Below are positions 54,342-62,948 of a stretch of DNA of 64,000 bases, one piece after another. The notes beneath the pieces are model-generated. The model had not been told where the DNA came from. It saw only the letters and a program-made list of their open reading frames with translations, and searched no databases. How positions within the stretch are numbered: position 1 is the first letter of the stretch; every line of letters begins with the position of its first letter. The DNA lies in contig NZ_AP017372.2 of the NCBI RefSeq assembly GCF_002356555.2, forward strand, positions 2,334,501 through 2,398,500, in the 5' to 3' direction. Position numbers and translations under genes: made by a program. Source of the DNA: Halorhodospira halochloris. GTDB taxonomy: Bacteria > Pseudomonadota > Gammaproteobacteria > Nitrococcales > Halorhodospiraceae.

Positions 54342-55273
54342 TCGCCGAGCGCCTGAAGACGCCCTCTAACCCGATCAGCGAGCTCATCGGCATGAAACTT
54401 AGCTAGAAACTCATCGGCTCCCACCCGACGGACCATCTCTGTATTGAACACGCCGCTCAGAGAAGAGTGCAGCAGGACATATACGGAGGAGATACTATCA
54501 TCCTCACGCAGTCGCGCGGTCAGGGTATAGCCATCCATAGCTGGCATCTCTATGTCAGAGACAACCATGAGCAAATCGTCCAAGCCAGATGGTTCCTGGC
54601 GTGCCCAGCTTTTCAGCTGCTCAAGGGCCTCCTTGCCATTCATCTTGGTTACCACCCGGACACCGAGATCCTCCAAAGTGCGCTGTATCTGGGTCAAGGC
54701 CATCTTTGAGTCATCCACCACCAGCACCTTATAGGCGTCGGCACCTTTTGCCGCAGCCACCCCGCCACCCTCAGTGGTCTTCGGATCAACCCCACTGTCT
54801 CGGTTTATCTCACCAAGAACCTTTTCAACATCGACTATCTGGATCATCTGTTCTTCATACCTGGCCACCGCAGTTAAATAGTTACCTGCACTGCCGCCGC
54901 TCGGCGGGGGCATGACCTCTTCCCAATTGATGTTGATGATCCTATCGACACCGCCGACTAGGAACCCCTGCACCTGGCGGTTATACTCCGTTATTATGAT
55001 GTAGTTGCCTTCCTCTTTCTGGATCCCATGACCGGAAATGGCGTAGCTCAGATCCAGGACTGAAAGGGCCTGCCCCCGCACATAGGCGATGCCTCTTGAG
55101 GCGGGGTGAGCTTGAGGCACGAGACTCAGCTCAGGGGCGGGGATGACTTCGCGCACTTTGAACACGTTGATGCCGTAACGCTGCCGTCCTTCGAACCTAA
55201 AGAGCAGCAGCTCCATTCGATTACGGCCGGCTAGATGGGTGCGCTGATCAACGGAGTCAATAATTCCGGCCAT
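54338..55273 (-). CDS. cheV: chemotaxis protein CheV (CheW-receiver fusion)
   Basis: A 311-residue CheV: an N-terminal CheW domain (about 15-165) and a C-terminal receiver with all key residues ('VLVVDDSKM', phosphoacceptor in 'LLMVVSDIEMPAMDGY', Lys in 'FLAKFH'). CheV is an extra coupling protein whose activity is set by phosphorylation from CheA. It is divergent from flgA. Confidence 0.97.
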   Translation of the reverse strand: MAGIIDSVDQRTHLAGRNRMELLLFRFEGRQRYGINVFKVREVIPAPELSLVPQAHPASRGIAYVRGQALSVLDLSYAISGHGIQKEEGNYIIITEYNRQVQGFLVGGVDRIININWEEVMPPPSGGSAGNYLTAVARYEEQMIQIVDVEKVLGEINRDSGVDPKTTEGGGVAAAKGADAYKVLVVDDSKMALTQIQRTLEDLGVRVVTKMNGKEALEQLKSWARQEPSGLDDLLMVVSDIEMPAMDGYTLTARLREDDSISSVYVLLHSSLSGVFNTEMVRRVGADEFLAKFHADELADRVRGRLQALGD

Positions 55274-55305
55274 TACGCTCCGGCTCCTTGTAGTTTTAGA
55301 GTGAG

Positions 55306-55320
55306 CTCAGGAAACCTGAG
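55306..55320. promoter_or_regulatory. short inverted repeat between cheV and flgA
   Basis: CTCAGG-AAA-CCTGAG (55306-55320) is a perfect 6-3-6 inverted repeat centred in the 89-base divergent gap. It is too short and lacks a U-run for a terminator, so it may be an operator shared by both directions. No clear promoter motif accompanies it. Confidence 0.35.
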
Positions 55321-55362
55321 TGATACCCTTTTATGGTAATCCGCAACCACCAAGAGGGAAAG

Positions 55363-56136
55363 ATGCGGATGCGCAATTTGATTGACTCCATGGCGGGAAG
55401 ACCGCAAAACTCAACAATCGCCAACGTCATTATACGGCGCACAATGGCTTTGTTGCTTCTCTTCCTGCCGCTTGTAACTGCGTCCCACGCACTTTCTGCC
55501 GAGCGCCAGCAACCAGGCTTGATTGAGGAAGCTGCAGAAGAGTTCCTATACGATATACTATCTCAGGACTATGAGCACGTAGAGGTTAGCGCTAGAGGAG
55601 TCGACTCACGCCTCAACCTTGCTAAGTGCAGCGGCAAGCTAGAGGCCTTTATACCCCATGGACGCGACGCTATAAGGGCGAGCACAGTAGGGGTCAGTTG
55701 CAGCGGCGATGAACCGTGGACTGTATATGTGCGCATGGAGATTGAGATCGGCGCTGACGTGGTTGTCGCCTCTCGACCGCTCAGCAGAGGGACAACACTC
55801 GATCACGATGACGTACGCATCGCCCGCAGGGATGTGCGGAGAGCCCGGGGCGAATGGTTCACCGACATAGGGGATGCTATCGGACTTGAAGCCCAGCGCA
55901 ACATCCGGCAAGGTGACCCTATAACATCGCGAATGGTCGATCAGCCACTATTCGTAAGCAGGGGGGAGCGCGTGACCATTCAGTCTGGAGGCCAATCCGG
56001 GATCAGCATAACCGCTCGCGGCGAAGCCCAGGAAAACGGTCGGCAAGGCGAGAGAATCCGCGTGGAGAACCTTGATTCCGGCAGAGAGATTGAGGGACGC
56101 GTGGTCGCACCCGGGGTTGTCCGGGTAGGCCGTTGA
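55363..56136 (+). CDS. flgA: P-ring assembly chaperone FlgA
   Basis: A periplasmic protein that helps FlgI form the P ring. The ATG at 55363 (MRMRNLIDSM) has AGAGGGAAAG directly before it and is preferred to the upstream frame start at 55333. After a hydrophobic signal segment ('MALLLLFLPLVTASHALSAE') comes the SAF-type domain ('VVVASRPLSRGTTLDHDDVRIARRDVRR') and the C-terminal 'RGERVTIQSGGQSGISITARGEAQENG' typical of FlgA. Lies divergent from cheV, upstream of flgM. Confidence 0.95.
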   Translation: MRMRNLIDSMAGRPQNSTIANVIIRRTMALLLLFLPLVTASHALSAERQQPGLIEEAAEEFLYDILSQDYEHVEVSARGVDSRLNLAKCSGKLEAFIPHGRDAIRASTVGVSCSGDEPWTVYVRMEIEIGADVVVASRPLSRGTTLDHDDVRIARRDVRRARGEWFTDIGDAIGLEAQRNIRQGDPITSRMVDQPLFVSRGERVTIQSGGQSGISITARGEAQENGRQGERIRVENLDSGREIEGRVVAPGVVRVGR

Positions 56137-56192
56137 AGGGGAGTTGCTTCGAGGCCGCATTTAGGTCAAAGTATGCAAACGAGAATGGCGGC

Positions 56193-56219
56193 TTAAGTTC
56201 CAGCAGCTGGTGCCGATAA
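56193..56219 (+). promoter_or_regulatory. sigma-28 (FliA) promoter of flgM
   Basis: TTAAGTTC (56193-56200), 11 bases, GCCGATAA (56212-56219). The -10 is a perfect match, the -35 6/8. The transcript would start about 77 bases before the flgM ATG and gives the classical FliA-FlgM feedback. Confidence 0.88.
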
Positions 56220-56302
56220 GATTGGAGAGCTGAGGTCTTGCCGTGATTAGGGGTACGTGACAGTAAGCGAGACCGTTAAGGAACAAAGCTGAGGAGAGCC
56301 CG

Positions 56303-56611
56303 ATGTCCAATCCGATCGAAGGGGGGCCGCGCCCCATCGGGTCCGCGGCAACACAGCCGGGCAAAGGTCATAAGGTCGATGACAATGCGCCGCAAAGCAC
56401 ATCCTCGCGTGCTGGAGTTGGCGCTGATGAGGCCGAGACCTCTGAGCGGCTTAAAGGTGTGCGGGACCGGATAGACCAAACACCGGAGGTGGATCGTGCC
56501 CGTGTTGACGCAATCAAAGAGAAGATTGCTAACGGCGACTATCCGGTTGACGCAGAGAAAATCGCACGCAAATTCGCGCAGTTTGAGGCTCTGATTGAGG
56601 AAGAGGGTTAG
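56303..56611 (+). CDS. flgM: anti-sigma-28 factor FlgM
   Basis: A 102-residue, mostly disordered protein with the C-terminal sigma-binding region 'DRARVDAIKEKIANGDYPVDAEKIARKFAQFE'. It holds FliA inactive until it is exported through the completed hook. GAGGAGAG precedes the ATG. Its end overlaps or adjoins the flgN start. Confidence 0.95.
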   Translation: MSNPIEGGPRPIGSAATQPGKGHKVDDNAPQSTSSRAGVGADEAETSERLKGVRDRIDQTPEVDRARVDAIKEKIANGDYPVDAEKIARKFAQFEALIEEEG

Positions 56612-56618
56612 CGCGCCG

Positions 56619-57131
56619 TTGAGCAGCGACACATCGCCAGAGGAACGCAGCCTATCTAAGGAACAGATTGCCCGACTCGAGTCCCGCATTGAGCGTTGTC
56701 GCGAGCGGGCGAAGGCGTTAGCAGAGACCCTCGACTCTGAGACGGAGATGCTTGCCCAACGTAAGATAGAGGGCATGGACGCGCTACTGCAGCGCAAATC
56801 TGAGCAAGTTACCGCCCTTGAAGAGGCGGAACGCAAGCTCAGCCGCTTGTTAGGTAGGATCGGCTTACCTGAGGGGCGCCAAGGGGTGAGGTTAGCCTTG
56901 CGCTCCGCACCCGACAGGCTCGATGCCGCTTGGCAGGAGCTGGAGAGCATACTGCAAAGCGTTCAGGCTCGGAACGAGGCCAACGGGCGGCTTATTCACC
57001 AAAATCTCGAATATACGCGCCGCATGATTGATCTAGTCGCAGGAGCACATGACCGCTCAGACGAGGCGCTTTACGGCACCAATGGCAGCCGTAGTGCGGC
57101 TCAACGCAGCCGTAAGATAACCCAGGCCTGA
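56619..57131 (+). CDS. flgN: FlgN-type export chaperone for FlgK/FlgL
   Basis: A highly helical, coiled-coil protein after flgM, as expected for FlgN, the chaperone of hook-associated proteins. 'RKLSRLLGRIGLPEG'-type and C-terminal 'NGRLIHQNLEYTRRMIDLVAGA' segments fit the family. No ATG is available: the TTG at 56619 with AGAGGG upstream is my choice (about 170 residues), an alternative TTG at 56595 overlaps flgM. Confidence 0.85.
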   Translation: MSSDTSPEERSLSKEQIARLESRIERCRERAKALAETLDSETEMLAQRKIEGMDALLQRKSEQVTALEEAERKLSRLLGRIGLPEGRQGVRLALRSAPDRLDAAWQELESILQSVQARNEANGRLIHQNLEYTRRMIDLVAGAHDRSDEALYGTNGSRSAAQRSRKITQA

Positions 57132-57312
57132 CTCGGGCGCACGGGGGACGCCGATACCCCTCCACACCCCCACTCCGAAGCACTTCCTTGTCTAGTAACT
57201 ATGGCAGATACGGCAGGTAAGGTGTAGACTCTTAGGCAAGCGCACTGCAAGAACGTTGTCTGCCTTTCAAGGAGGGCGCTCTAGCAACAGCAGCAGTGAG
57301 GAGATGAGCGAC

Positions 57313-57690
57313 ATGTCCGACTTCGAGCCATCCATTGCCGGCCCGGAAGCCAACCGCAGCAGTCACGCTGAGTATCTCAAGGACCTGCGTCGAGAGGAAG
57401 CCCTACGCCCCTCTATAGAGCGGGAAGACGCTGCTCATCGACTGGATCAAGGTCACCCGCGAATCGAGCAAGGTAACGCTGTCGACGGCGATTCGGTAGC
57501 GGTAACAGCCAACCGCCCCCAATCGGCCAACGACGCCGCAGATATGACCCCTGAGAATGCCAGGCAACTTGCCGAAGATACCCGCGAAAGGATACTGGAG
57601 TCGCCGCAGGATGCCACAGAGGCCGTCCGGGACACTGCCCAGGAGCCGGCCTCCAGCCGCATCAGCAGGGCCATTGATGCCCTCAATTAA
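57313..57690 (+). CDS. unknown small acidic protein following flgMN
   Basis: I do not recognise this 125-residue protein. It is hydrophilic, has no Cys, signal or membrane segment, and looks disordered apart from a C-terminal helix pair ('[20 protein letters not shown]', '[13 protein letters not shown]'). ATG 57313 (MSDFEPS) has GAGGAG nine bases before; an upstream ATG at 57304 and a TTG at 57256 are less likely. It follows flgN and overlaps rplS tail-to-tail by 8 bases. The 'TRERILESP' segment loosely recalls the flagellin C-terminus. Confidence 0.7.
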   Translation: MSDFEPSIAGPEANRSSHAEYLKDLRREEALRPSIEREDAAHRLDQGHPRIEQGNAVDGDSVAVTANRPQSANDAADMTPENARQLAEDTRERILESPQDATEAVRDTAQEPASSRISRAIDALN

Positions 57691-58036
57691 TCTTCTCTTT
57701 GATCCGCGCCGCCTTACCACTTAGTTCACGCAGGTGGTAAAGCTTGGCCTGACGGACATCACCCCGACGTTTAACCTTTATGCTCTCGATCTGCGGGCTG
57801 TAGGTCTGAAAAACCCGCTCCACACCTTCACCGTGCGATACCTTACGTACTGTAAATGACGAATTGAGGCCACGGTTACGCTTGCCAATTACAACGCCCT
57901 CAAAGGGCTGAACACGCTCGCGCCCGGCTTCCCGCACCCATACTTGCACAAGCACCGTATCGCCTGGACCAAACTCAGGCACAGTGTGCTTGCATGCCTC
58001 AACCTGTTCCTGCTCCAACTCGTCGATGACATTCAT
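57683..58036 (-). CDS. rplS: 50S ribosomal protein L19
   Basis: A 117-residue L19 ('[60 protein letters not shown]' region, '[26 protein letters not shown]'). It ends the rpsP-rimM-trmD-rplS operon and overlaps trmD by 4 bases. The stop overlaps the convergent unknown gene by 8 bases. Confidence 0.99.
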   Translation of the reverse strand: MNVIDELEQEQVEACKHTVPEFGPGDTVLVQVWVREAGRERVQPFEGVVIGKRNRGLNSSFTVRKVSHGEGVERVFQTYSPQIESIKVKRRGDVRQAKLYHLRELSGKAARIKEKIN

Positions 58037-58860
58037 GTCGAATCCCCTTGATTATCTGATTTGTCTCTCTGCTCTTGGGCTTCACTGCCAGATCGCTCAA
58101 TCTCGCGATACTCGGCTACGAATTCGTCCAACAACTTCTGCTGACGCGGCTCTAGCTCCCGATTAGACAACAGCTCCGGGCGCCGCAACCAAGTCCTGCC
58201 CAGCGCCTGCTTTAAGCGCCACTCCTCTACGGCCCCATGATCGCCAGAGCGTAGGACACGAGGCACCGTCCTGCCTTCAAAATCATCTGGACGCGTATAG
58301 TGAGGGTGATCGAGCAACCCTGTAGCGAAGGAGTCCTCAGCCGCCGAGTCTTCATGGCCGAGCACCCCAGGAATCATTCGCACTATAGCGTCCACGACTA
58401 CCATCGCCGGCAGTTCCCCGCCACTTAGCACATAGTCGCCGATTGATACCTCTTCATCCACCTCCGCCTCAATCAAGCGCTCATCAATCCCCTCATAGCG
58501 CCCACACAGGAGTATCAACCGCTTATGCCTAGCCAGGCGGGCCACGCCCTGCTGGTCAAGCCGCTGCCCCTGCGGGCTAAGGTAGATCACCCGTGCAGGC
58601 CTGCCATCGGCTAACCGGGCTGAGCGGATAGCCGCGCGCAGGGGGGCAGCCTTCATCACCATACCCGGACCACCACCATAGGGGCGATCATCAACCGTGC
58701 CGTGGCGATCCTCGGCGTAATCGCGAGGGTTCCAAACAGCTATTTCGGCTAATCCTCGCTCAACCGCCTTCCCGACAACACCGTAGCGGGCAACCTGCAT
58801 CACCATCTCGGGAAACACGGTTATTATATCGAGGCGCTTAGAACTCTGGGTCCCAGTCAA
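58033..58860 (-). CDS. trmD: tRNA (guanine-N1-)-methyltransferase TrmD
   Basis: TrmD methylates G37 of tRNAs next to the anticodon. The 275-residue SPOUT enzyme shows '[10 protein letters not shown]', '[14 protein letters not shown]', '[15 protein letters not shown]' and '[30 protein letters not shown]'. No ATG lies near the N-terminus; a TTG at 58860, inside the rimM 3' end (23-base overlap), is the best start. A 30-residue charged tail follows the family end. Confidence 0.97.
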   Translation of the reverse strand: MTGTQSSKRLDIITVFPEMVMQVARYGVVGKAVERGLAEIAVWNPRDYAEDRHGTVDDRPYGGGPGMVMKAAPLRAAIRSARLADGRPARVIYLSPQGQRLDQQGVARLARHKRLILLCGRYEGIDERLIEAEVDEEVSIGDYVLSGGELPAMVVVDAIVRMIPGVLGHEDSAAEDSFATGLLDHPHYTRPDDFEGRTVPRVLRSGDHGAVEEWRLKQALGRTWLRRPELLSNRELEPRQQKLLDEFVAEYREIERSGSEAQEQRDKSDNQGDST

Positions 58861-59368
58861 CAGAGATGAACCCCCGGTTTAAATCTACCCTTTTCACGTA
58901 GTAGCCGGGCACGAACGGTATCAACCTCTCACGATCGCCACAGACCACCATCACGTCATTGGCTCCGGTCTCCAGCAGATGATCGACCACACCCAAGTGC
59001 CTTTGCTCAAGGTCATAAACCTCGAGACCCAGCAGATCAGCCCAGTAGTACTCATCTTCGCCGAGCTCGGGCAGATCGGCGCGGGGGATCCTGATATCAA
59101 ACCCCAACCAGGCACGGGCTTGGTCGCGGTCGTCAACCCTTTGCAGCTTCGCTACCAGCCCTTTGCCTTGTTTCTTGCTTGCCTCTACCGCGAACTCAGC
59201 CAACAGCTTAGAGCCACAAAGCTGCCACTTAGGGTAAGCGAGCAGATTCTCCTTTGGCTGTGTATAGGAGTAAACCCGCAACCAGCCTTGCACACCATAG
59301 AGGCCTACTACGCGGCCCACGGTGACCATGTTGGGCTTATCGTCAACACCCTCCACGGCTCTACCCAA
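58838..59368 (-). CDS. rimM: 16S rRNA processing protein RimM
   Basis: RimM helps mature the 30S subunit and binds S19. The 176-residue protein has '[20 protein letters not shown]', the PRC-barrel region ('[13 protein letters not shown]') and the end '[12 protein letters not shown]'. The frame opens at TTG 59368; GTG 59356 or ATG 59329 are alternative starts and I cannot decide from the leader. Confidence 0.95.
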   Translation of the reverse strand: MGRAVEGVDDKPNMVTVGRVVGLYGVQGWLRVYSYTQPKENLLAYPKWQLCGSKLLAEFAVEASKKQGKGLVAKLQRVDDRDQARAWLGFDIRIPRADLPELGEDEYYWADLLGLEVYDLEQRHLGVVDHLLETGANDVMVVCGDRERLIPFVPGYYVKRVDLNRGFISVDWDPEF

Positions 59369-59383
59369 GCCAGCGCTGCTCTA

Positions 59384-59641
59384 CTAAGCGGCCTGCTCAG
59401 CCCGCTCCGCTTCACGGATCAAGTTGGCTACCCGCTGAGTGGGTTGAGCCCCCTTCTCGATCCACTGCTTAGAGCGTTGCAAATCAAGTTTGTAGGGTGC
59501 CTCTTGCCCCGCAGCGACCGGGTTAATATACCCGAGGCGCTCAATAAACGCCCCGTCGCGTGGCTTGCGAGCGTCCGTAACTACTATGTGGTAAAAGGGC
59601 CTCTTTTTCGATCCTGCTCTTGCCAGTCGAATGGTAACCAT
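59384..59641 (-). CDS. rpsP: 30S ribosomal protein S16
   Basis: An 85-residue S16 ('[41 protein letters not shown]'). First gene of the rpsP-rimM-trmD-rplS operon. AAGG lies a few bases before the ATG. Divergent from glpD. Confidence 0.99.
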   Translation of the reverse strand: MVTIRLARAGSKKRPFYHIVVTDARKPRDGAFIERLGYINPVAAGQEAPYKLDLQRSKQWIEKGAQPTQRVANLIREAERAEQAA

Positions 59642-59745
59642 ATGCGCCTTATCTGATTATTCCAGTGTTGAAACCTTGTCCTCGCGGCACTGAAAAACCA
59701 ATGCCTATGAGACACCTTCTGATTAATCCGCCTATTGTACGCTCT

Positions 59746-59775
59746 TTGCTGGCAAAGGGAAGCCCCTGGCATAAT
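59746..59775 (+). promoter_or_regulatory. possible promoter immediately upstream of glpD
   Basis: TTGCTG (59746-59751), 18 bases, CATAAT (59770-59775). It ends only 9 bases before the glpD ATG at 59785, so a transcript would have almost no leader. The weak Shine-Dalgarno is compatible with that. Confidence 0.3.
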
Positions 59776-59784
59776 TACCATCAA

Positions 59785-61392
59785 ATGAAAAAGCACAATC
59801 ACTACGACCTCGTAATAATTGGCGCCGGCATAAACGGTGCCGGGATTGCCCGTGATGCTGCGCTGCGCGGGCTTAAGGTTCTGGTAGTGGAGCAGAACGA
59901 CATCTGCTCTGCAACCTCAGCCTGGAATAGCAGGCTTGTGCACGGCGGACTGCGCTACTTAGAGCATAAAGAGCTAGGGCTGGTCAGAGAGTCGCTGCGT
60001 GAACGTGAAAACCTCCTACGCACCGCCAGTCACCTAGTCCACCCATTGCCTCTGATGATCCCCATATACGCAAGCAACCGCCGCGGTCCCACCATTGTGC
60101 GCATGGGCATGCTGGCCTATGATCTACTCTCTTACGACAAAAGCCTGCCCCGCCACCGCATGCTCTCGCGCCAGCAAGCAGCGCAAAAAGCCGCCGGCCT
60201 CGACCAAAAACAGCTTAAAGGGGCAGCCCAATATTACGATGCCCAAGTAACATTTCCCGAAAGGCTGACACTTGAGATCCTGCTTTGTGCCCGCGAAAAC
60301 GGCGCTGAAATACTTACTCACACGCCAGTAAAGCGCATAAACTTGGACGAGACGAACTCCGCTGTTAGCGGGGTTAGGATCCTCAACCGCGCTACAGGAG
60401 AAGAAGAGGATATCGTCTCAAAATGCGTAGTCAATGTAAGCGGACCTTGGGTAGATCAGGTACTGACCACCTCTGGCCACACCTTACCCAGGCAGATCGG
60501 CGGCACTCGCGGTAGCCACATAGTCGTAGCCCCATTCTCCGGTGCCCCACAAGTCGCTCTTTATGCCGAGGCCGAGGACGGCCGGCCGTATTTTACCATA
60601 CCCTGGAACGGTCTCTTCTTGATCGGCACCACAGACCTTCACCACGAAGAGCCGCCCGATTCTGTCCATGCCACAGAAGAAGAGATAGACTACCTGCTGA
60701 ATTCCACCAACCGCCTACTGCCGTCAGCGCAGCTCGAAAGGGACTCCGTTTTATACTCTTACGCCGGAGTCCGGCCCTTGCCGTATGTCCCTGCCGGACA
60801 ACCTGGGACAATAACACGACGCCACATAGTTCACGACCACAGCCCCCAGATCACCGGTTTGTGGTCGATAATTGGCGGCAAGCTTACTACTTATAGGAGC
60901 CTGGCCGAGGAGGCCGTAAATAAAGTTGCTGCGGCGCAGGGCTGGCGTCTGGCACGCTGCTCTACTCACCATCGCCCGCTACCCGGCGCCAGGCGGCACA
61001 ACGCCCGAGAACTAGAGAAACGTCTATGCGCTAATTATGGTTTAACCAGCTTGGCGGCAAGGCGCATAGTATCCATATACGGGGCACGCAGCGAGGACAT
61101 ACTTGAGCTGCTCAGCGAGGCGCCGGAATTAGCAGAAAACCTAAGCCCAGAGACTGGCGCTATCAAGGCTGAACTGGTCTTTGCTATGCGCTATGAAATG
61201 GCGGCTAACCTCACTGATGCGCTTATGCGCCGAACTATGGTCGGGCTTGGCCCCGCAGCAGGATTGGATGCGCTCGAGAACGCAGTCGCAACTCTCTGCC
61301 AGCATCTTAACTGGGATCGGCACACAGCCATGGGACAGGCTGATGAGTTTCGCCAATATGTCGCCCATACCCTGCGCACTCAAGATCCCTAG
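59785..61392 (+). CDS. glpD: glycerol-3-phosphate dehydrogenase GlpD
   Basis: A FAD enzyme that oxidises sn-glycerol 3-phosphate to dihydroxyacetone phosphate and feeds electrons to quinone at the inner membrane. From ATG 59785 (MKKHNHYDLVIIGAGINGAG) it has 535 residues. The FAD-binding 'IIGAGINGAGIARDAALRG', 'SAWNSRLVHGGLRYLEH' and the C-terminal domain are present. The frame is open 40 codons further upstream, but that part looks non-coding. No other glycerol gene is nearby. Confidence 0.95.
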   Translation: MKKHNHYDLVIIGAGINGAGIARDAALRGLKVLVVEQNDICSATSAWNSRLVHGGLRYLEHKELGLVRESLRERENLLRTASHLVHPLPLMIPIYASNRRGPTIVRMGMLAYDLLSYDKSLPRHRMLSRQQAAQKAAGLDQKQLKGAAQYYDAQVTFPERLTLEILLCARENGAEILTHTPVKRINLDETNSAVSGVRILNRATGEEEDIVSKCVVNVSGPWVDQVLTTSGHTLPRQIGGTRGSHIVVAPFSGAPQVALYAEAEDGRPYFTIPWNGLFLIGTTDLHHEEPPDSVHATEEEIDYLLNSTNRLLPSAQLERDSVLYSYAGVRPLPYVPAGQPGTITRRHIVHDHSPQITGLWSIIGGKLTTYRSLAEEAVNKVAAAQGWRLARCSTHHRPLPGARRHNARELEKRLCANYGLTSLAARRIVSIYGARSEDILELLSEAPELAENLSPETGAIKAELVFAMRYEMAANLTDALMRRTMVGLGPAAGLDALENAVATLCQHLNWDRHTAMGQADEFRQYVAHTLRTQDP

Positions 61393-61437
61393 CTAAGCCC
61401 TTGACTCCTAGCACAGACCTATACAACTCCCCACCCA

Positions 61438-61543
61438 GCGCCATTAGCTGCCCCGATGTGGAGGACGCCGTGAATCCATCCCTGGCGGCCCCATGGCGCT
61501 ATCCCTGGCGCCAAGACGTCCACATCGGGGCAGCTAATGGCGC
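61438..61543. repeat. 106-base hairpin element with 25-bp perfect outer stem
   Basis: The arms 61438-61462 and 61519-61543 are perfect 25-base complements. Inside are further GGCGCC-type pairings. Positions 61457-61485 are identical, in opposite orientation, to 24694-24666 between fliJ and fliK. It lies between glpD and the ABC gene and may also terminate glpD. It is most like a REP/MITE-type mobile palindrome; no transposase is present. Confidence 0.85.
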
Positions 61544-61567
61544 CGAGGGAGGTTTCGAGACACCCAA

Positions 61568-61612
<45 letters not shown>

Positions 61613-61671
61613 CTAATAAGGAGCGACGCTAATCGTTAGCGCTAGATCTGAATGGCGTGTCAAGGTCAGCG

Positions 61672-61690
61672 GGTATTGAGAATTATTCGC
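61672..61690 (+). promoter_or_regulatory. Fur-like box upstream of the ABC ATPase gene
   Basis: The 19-mer GGTATTGAGAATTATTCGC matches the Fur consensus at 13 of 19 positions and lies 60 bases before the ATG. It supports an iron-uptake role for the ATPase. Confidence 0.5.
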
Positions 61691-61748
61691 AGACCAGGCA
61701 TTATCACTCAACCAAATATCACTACTTAACCGTAGCGGAAGTTTTTTA

Positions 61749-62894
61749 ATGAGCAGAGTTTCTACCCCGTTGCTGGAACTCAACGATATGCGTTGTTGCT
61801 ACGGCAATTTTGTGGCTGTCGAGCAACTGAGCTTTGCCCTTGAACAGGGCAGCATAGCTTGCCTGCTAGGGCCAAGCGGATGCGGCAAAACTACCGCTTT
61901 ACGCACAATTGCCGGGTTTGAAACTATAGCCAAAGGTGAGATACGCCTGCAGGGGCGAGTTATATCTTCTCCAAATTACACCCTCCCGCCTGAGAAACGG
62001 CGGATGGGCATGGTCTTTCAGGATTACGCCCTCTTCCCCCATCTGAATATATATGACAACGTCACCTTCGGACTGCGTAGGATGAGCCGAGATGAGCGGC
62101 GCAAGCGCGCCGACGAACTCCTTGAGCTGGTTGATTTGCGCAATCTCGGCGATCGCTATCCCCATGAACTATCCGGAGGCCAGCAGCAGCGAATATCCCT
62201 GATCCGTGCGGTTGCCCCCAGGCCTGATCTTGTCCTTCTCGATGAGCCATTCTCCAACCTCGATGTCGATCTGCGCGAGCGTCTCGGGCGCGAGTTTAAG
62301 GATATCTTCCGCAACGAGGGGGTGACTGCCATCCTGGTTACCCACGATCAGAGCGAGGCCTTCGCCATGGCCGATGAGATAGGGGTGATGTGCAGCGGCA
62401 GACTTATCCAGTGGGACACCCCCTATAACCTATACCATAAACCGGCTAACCGGTTTGTCGCCGACTTCGTCGGCTATGGCAGCATCGTTGAAGGTATAGT
62501 CGCAGATAGCGAGAAGGTTAAAACCGAACTTGGCACCTTGTGCAGTAATAATGGCGAACTGCCCTGGCCGCGCGGCACAAACGTCGAAGTCCTGCTGCGC
62601 CCTGATGATGTAAAAATGGGCCAGGCCCCTTCTGGCCTGCACGGCAGAATAGTCAAAAAGGCCTTTAAAGGGGCAGAAACACTGTATACGCTGCGCACCC
62701 CGAGCGGCCATGAACTAGTCTCTTTGGCCCCTAGCACCATCGATTATGAGGAGGGCAGTGATATCGGACTTACCCTCGACACCAACCACTTAGTGGCGTT
62801 TCAAAGAAACGATATGGCAGATCCGTGCTCTTGCAAGCACCAAGCAAGTCTGAGCCCGGCACATGAAACACTCTCTCAAGCTGCTCAAGGCTAG
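61749..62894 (+). CDS. fbpC: ABC transporter ATPase, FbpC-like (ferric iron type)
   Basis: A 381-residue ATPase of the CUT1/FbpC/PotA class: Walker A 'GPSGCGKTT', Q loop 'MVFQDYALFPHL', signature 'LSGGQQQRISLIRA', Walker B 'LVLLDEPFSNLD', switch His 'VTHDQSEAFA', then a C-terminal TOBE-like domain (about 270-350). 'VGYGSIVEGIV' and the Fur-like box point to iron(III) uptake, but FbpC, PotA and CysA cannot be fully separated by eye. No binding protein or permease gene adjoins, so it is an orphan here. Confidence 0.8.
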   Translation: MSRVSTPLLELNDMRCCYGNFVAVEQLSFALEQGSIACLLGPSGCGKTTALRTIAGFETIAKGEIRLQGRVISSPNYTLPPEKRRMGMVFQDYALFPHLNIYDNVTFGLRRMSRDERRKRADELLELVDLRNLGDRYPHELSGGQQQRISLIRAVAPRPDLVLLDEPFSNLDVDLRERLGREFKDIFRNEGVTAILVTHDQSEAFAMADEIGVMCSGRLIQWDTPYNLYHKPANRFVADFVGYGSIVEGIVADSEKVKTELGTLCSNNGELPWPRGTNVEVLLRPDDVKMGQAPSGLHGRIVKKAFKGAETLYTLRTPSGHELVSLAPSTIDYEEGSDIGLTLDTNHLVAFQRNDMADPCSCKHQASLSPAHETLSQAAQG

Positions 62895-62948
62895 CCCACT
62901 CACCTATCGCGGATCATCTAGAGGCGCCCCCCATTAGCCGAGCACAGC

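Noticed and set aside
56174-56188. TGCAAACGAGAATGG shared with the Fur/Zur-like site at 21457
   Set aside because: A few exact 15-mers are expected by chance in 64 kb; the rest of the two sites differ, and flgM is not an obvious metal-regulated gene.
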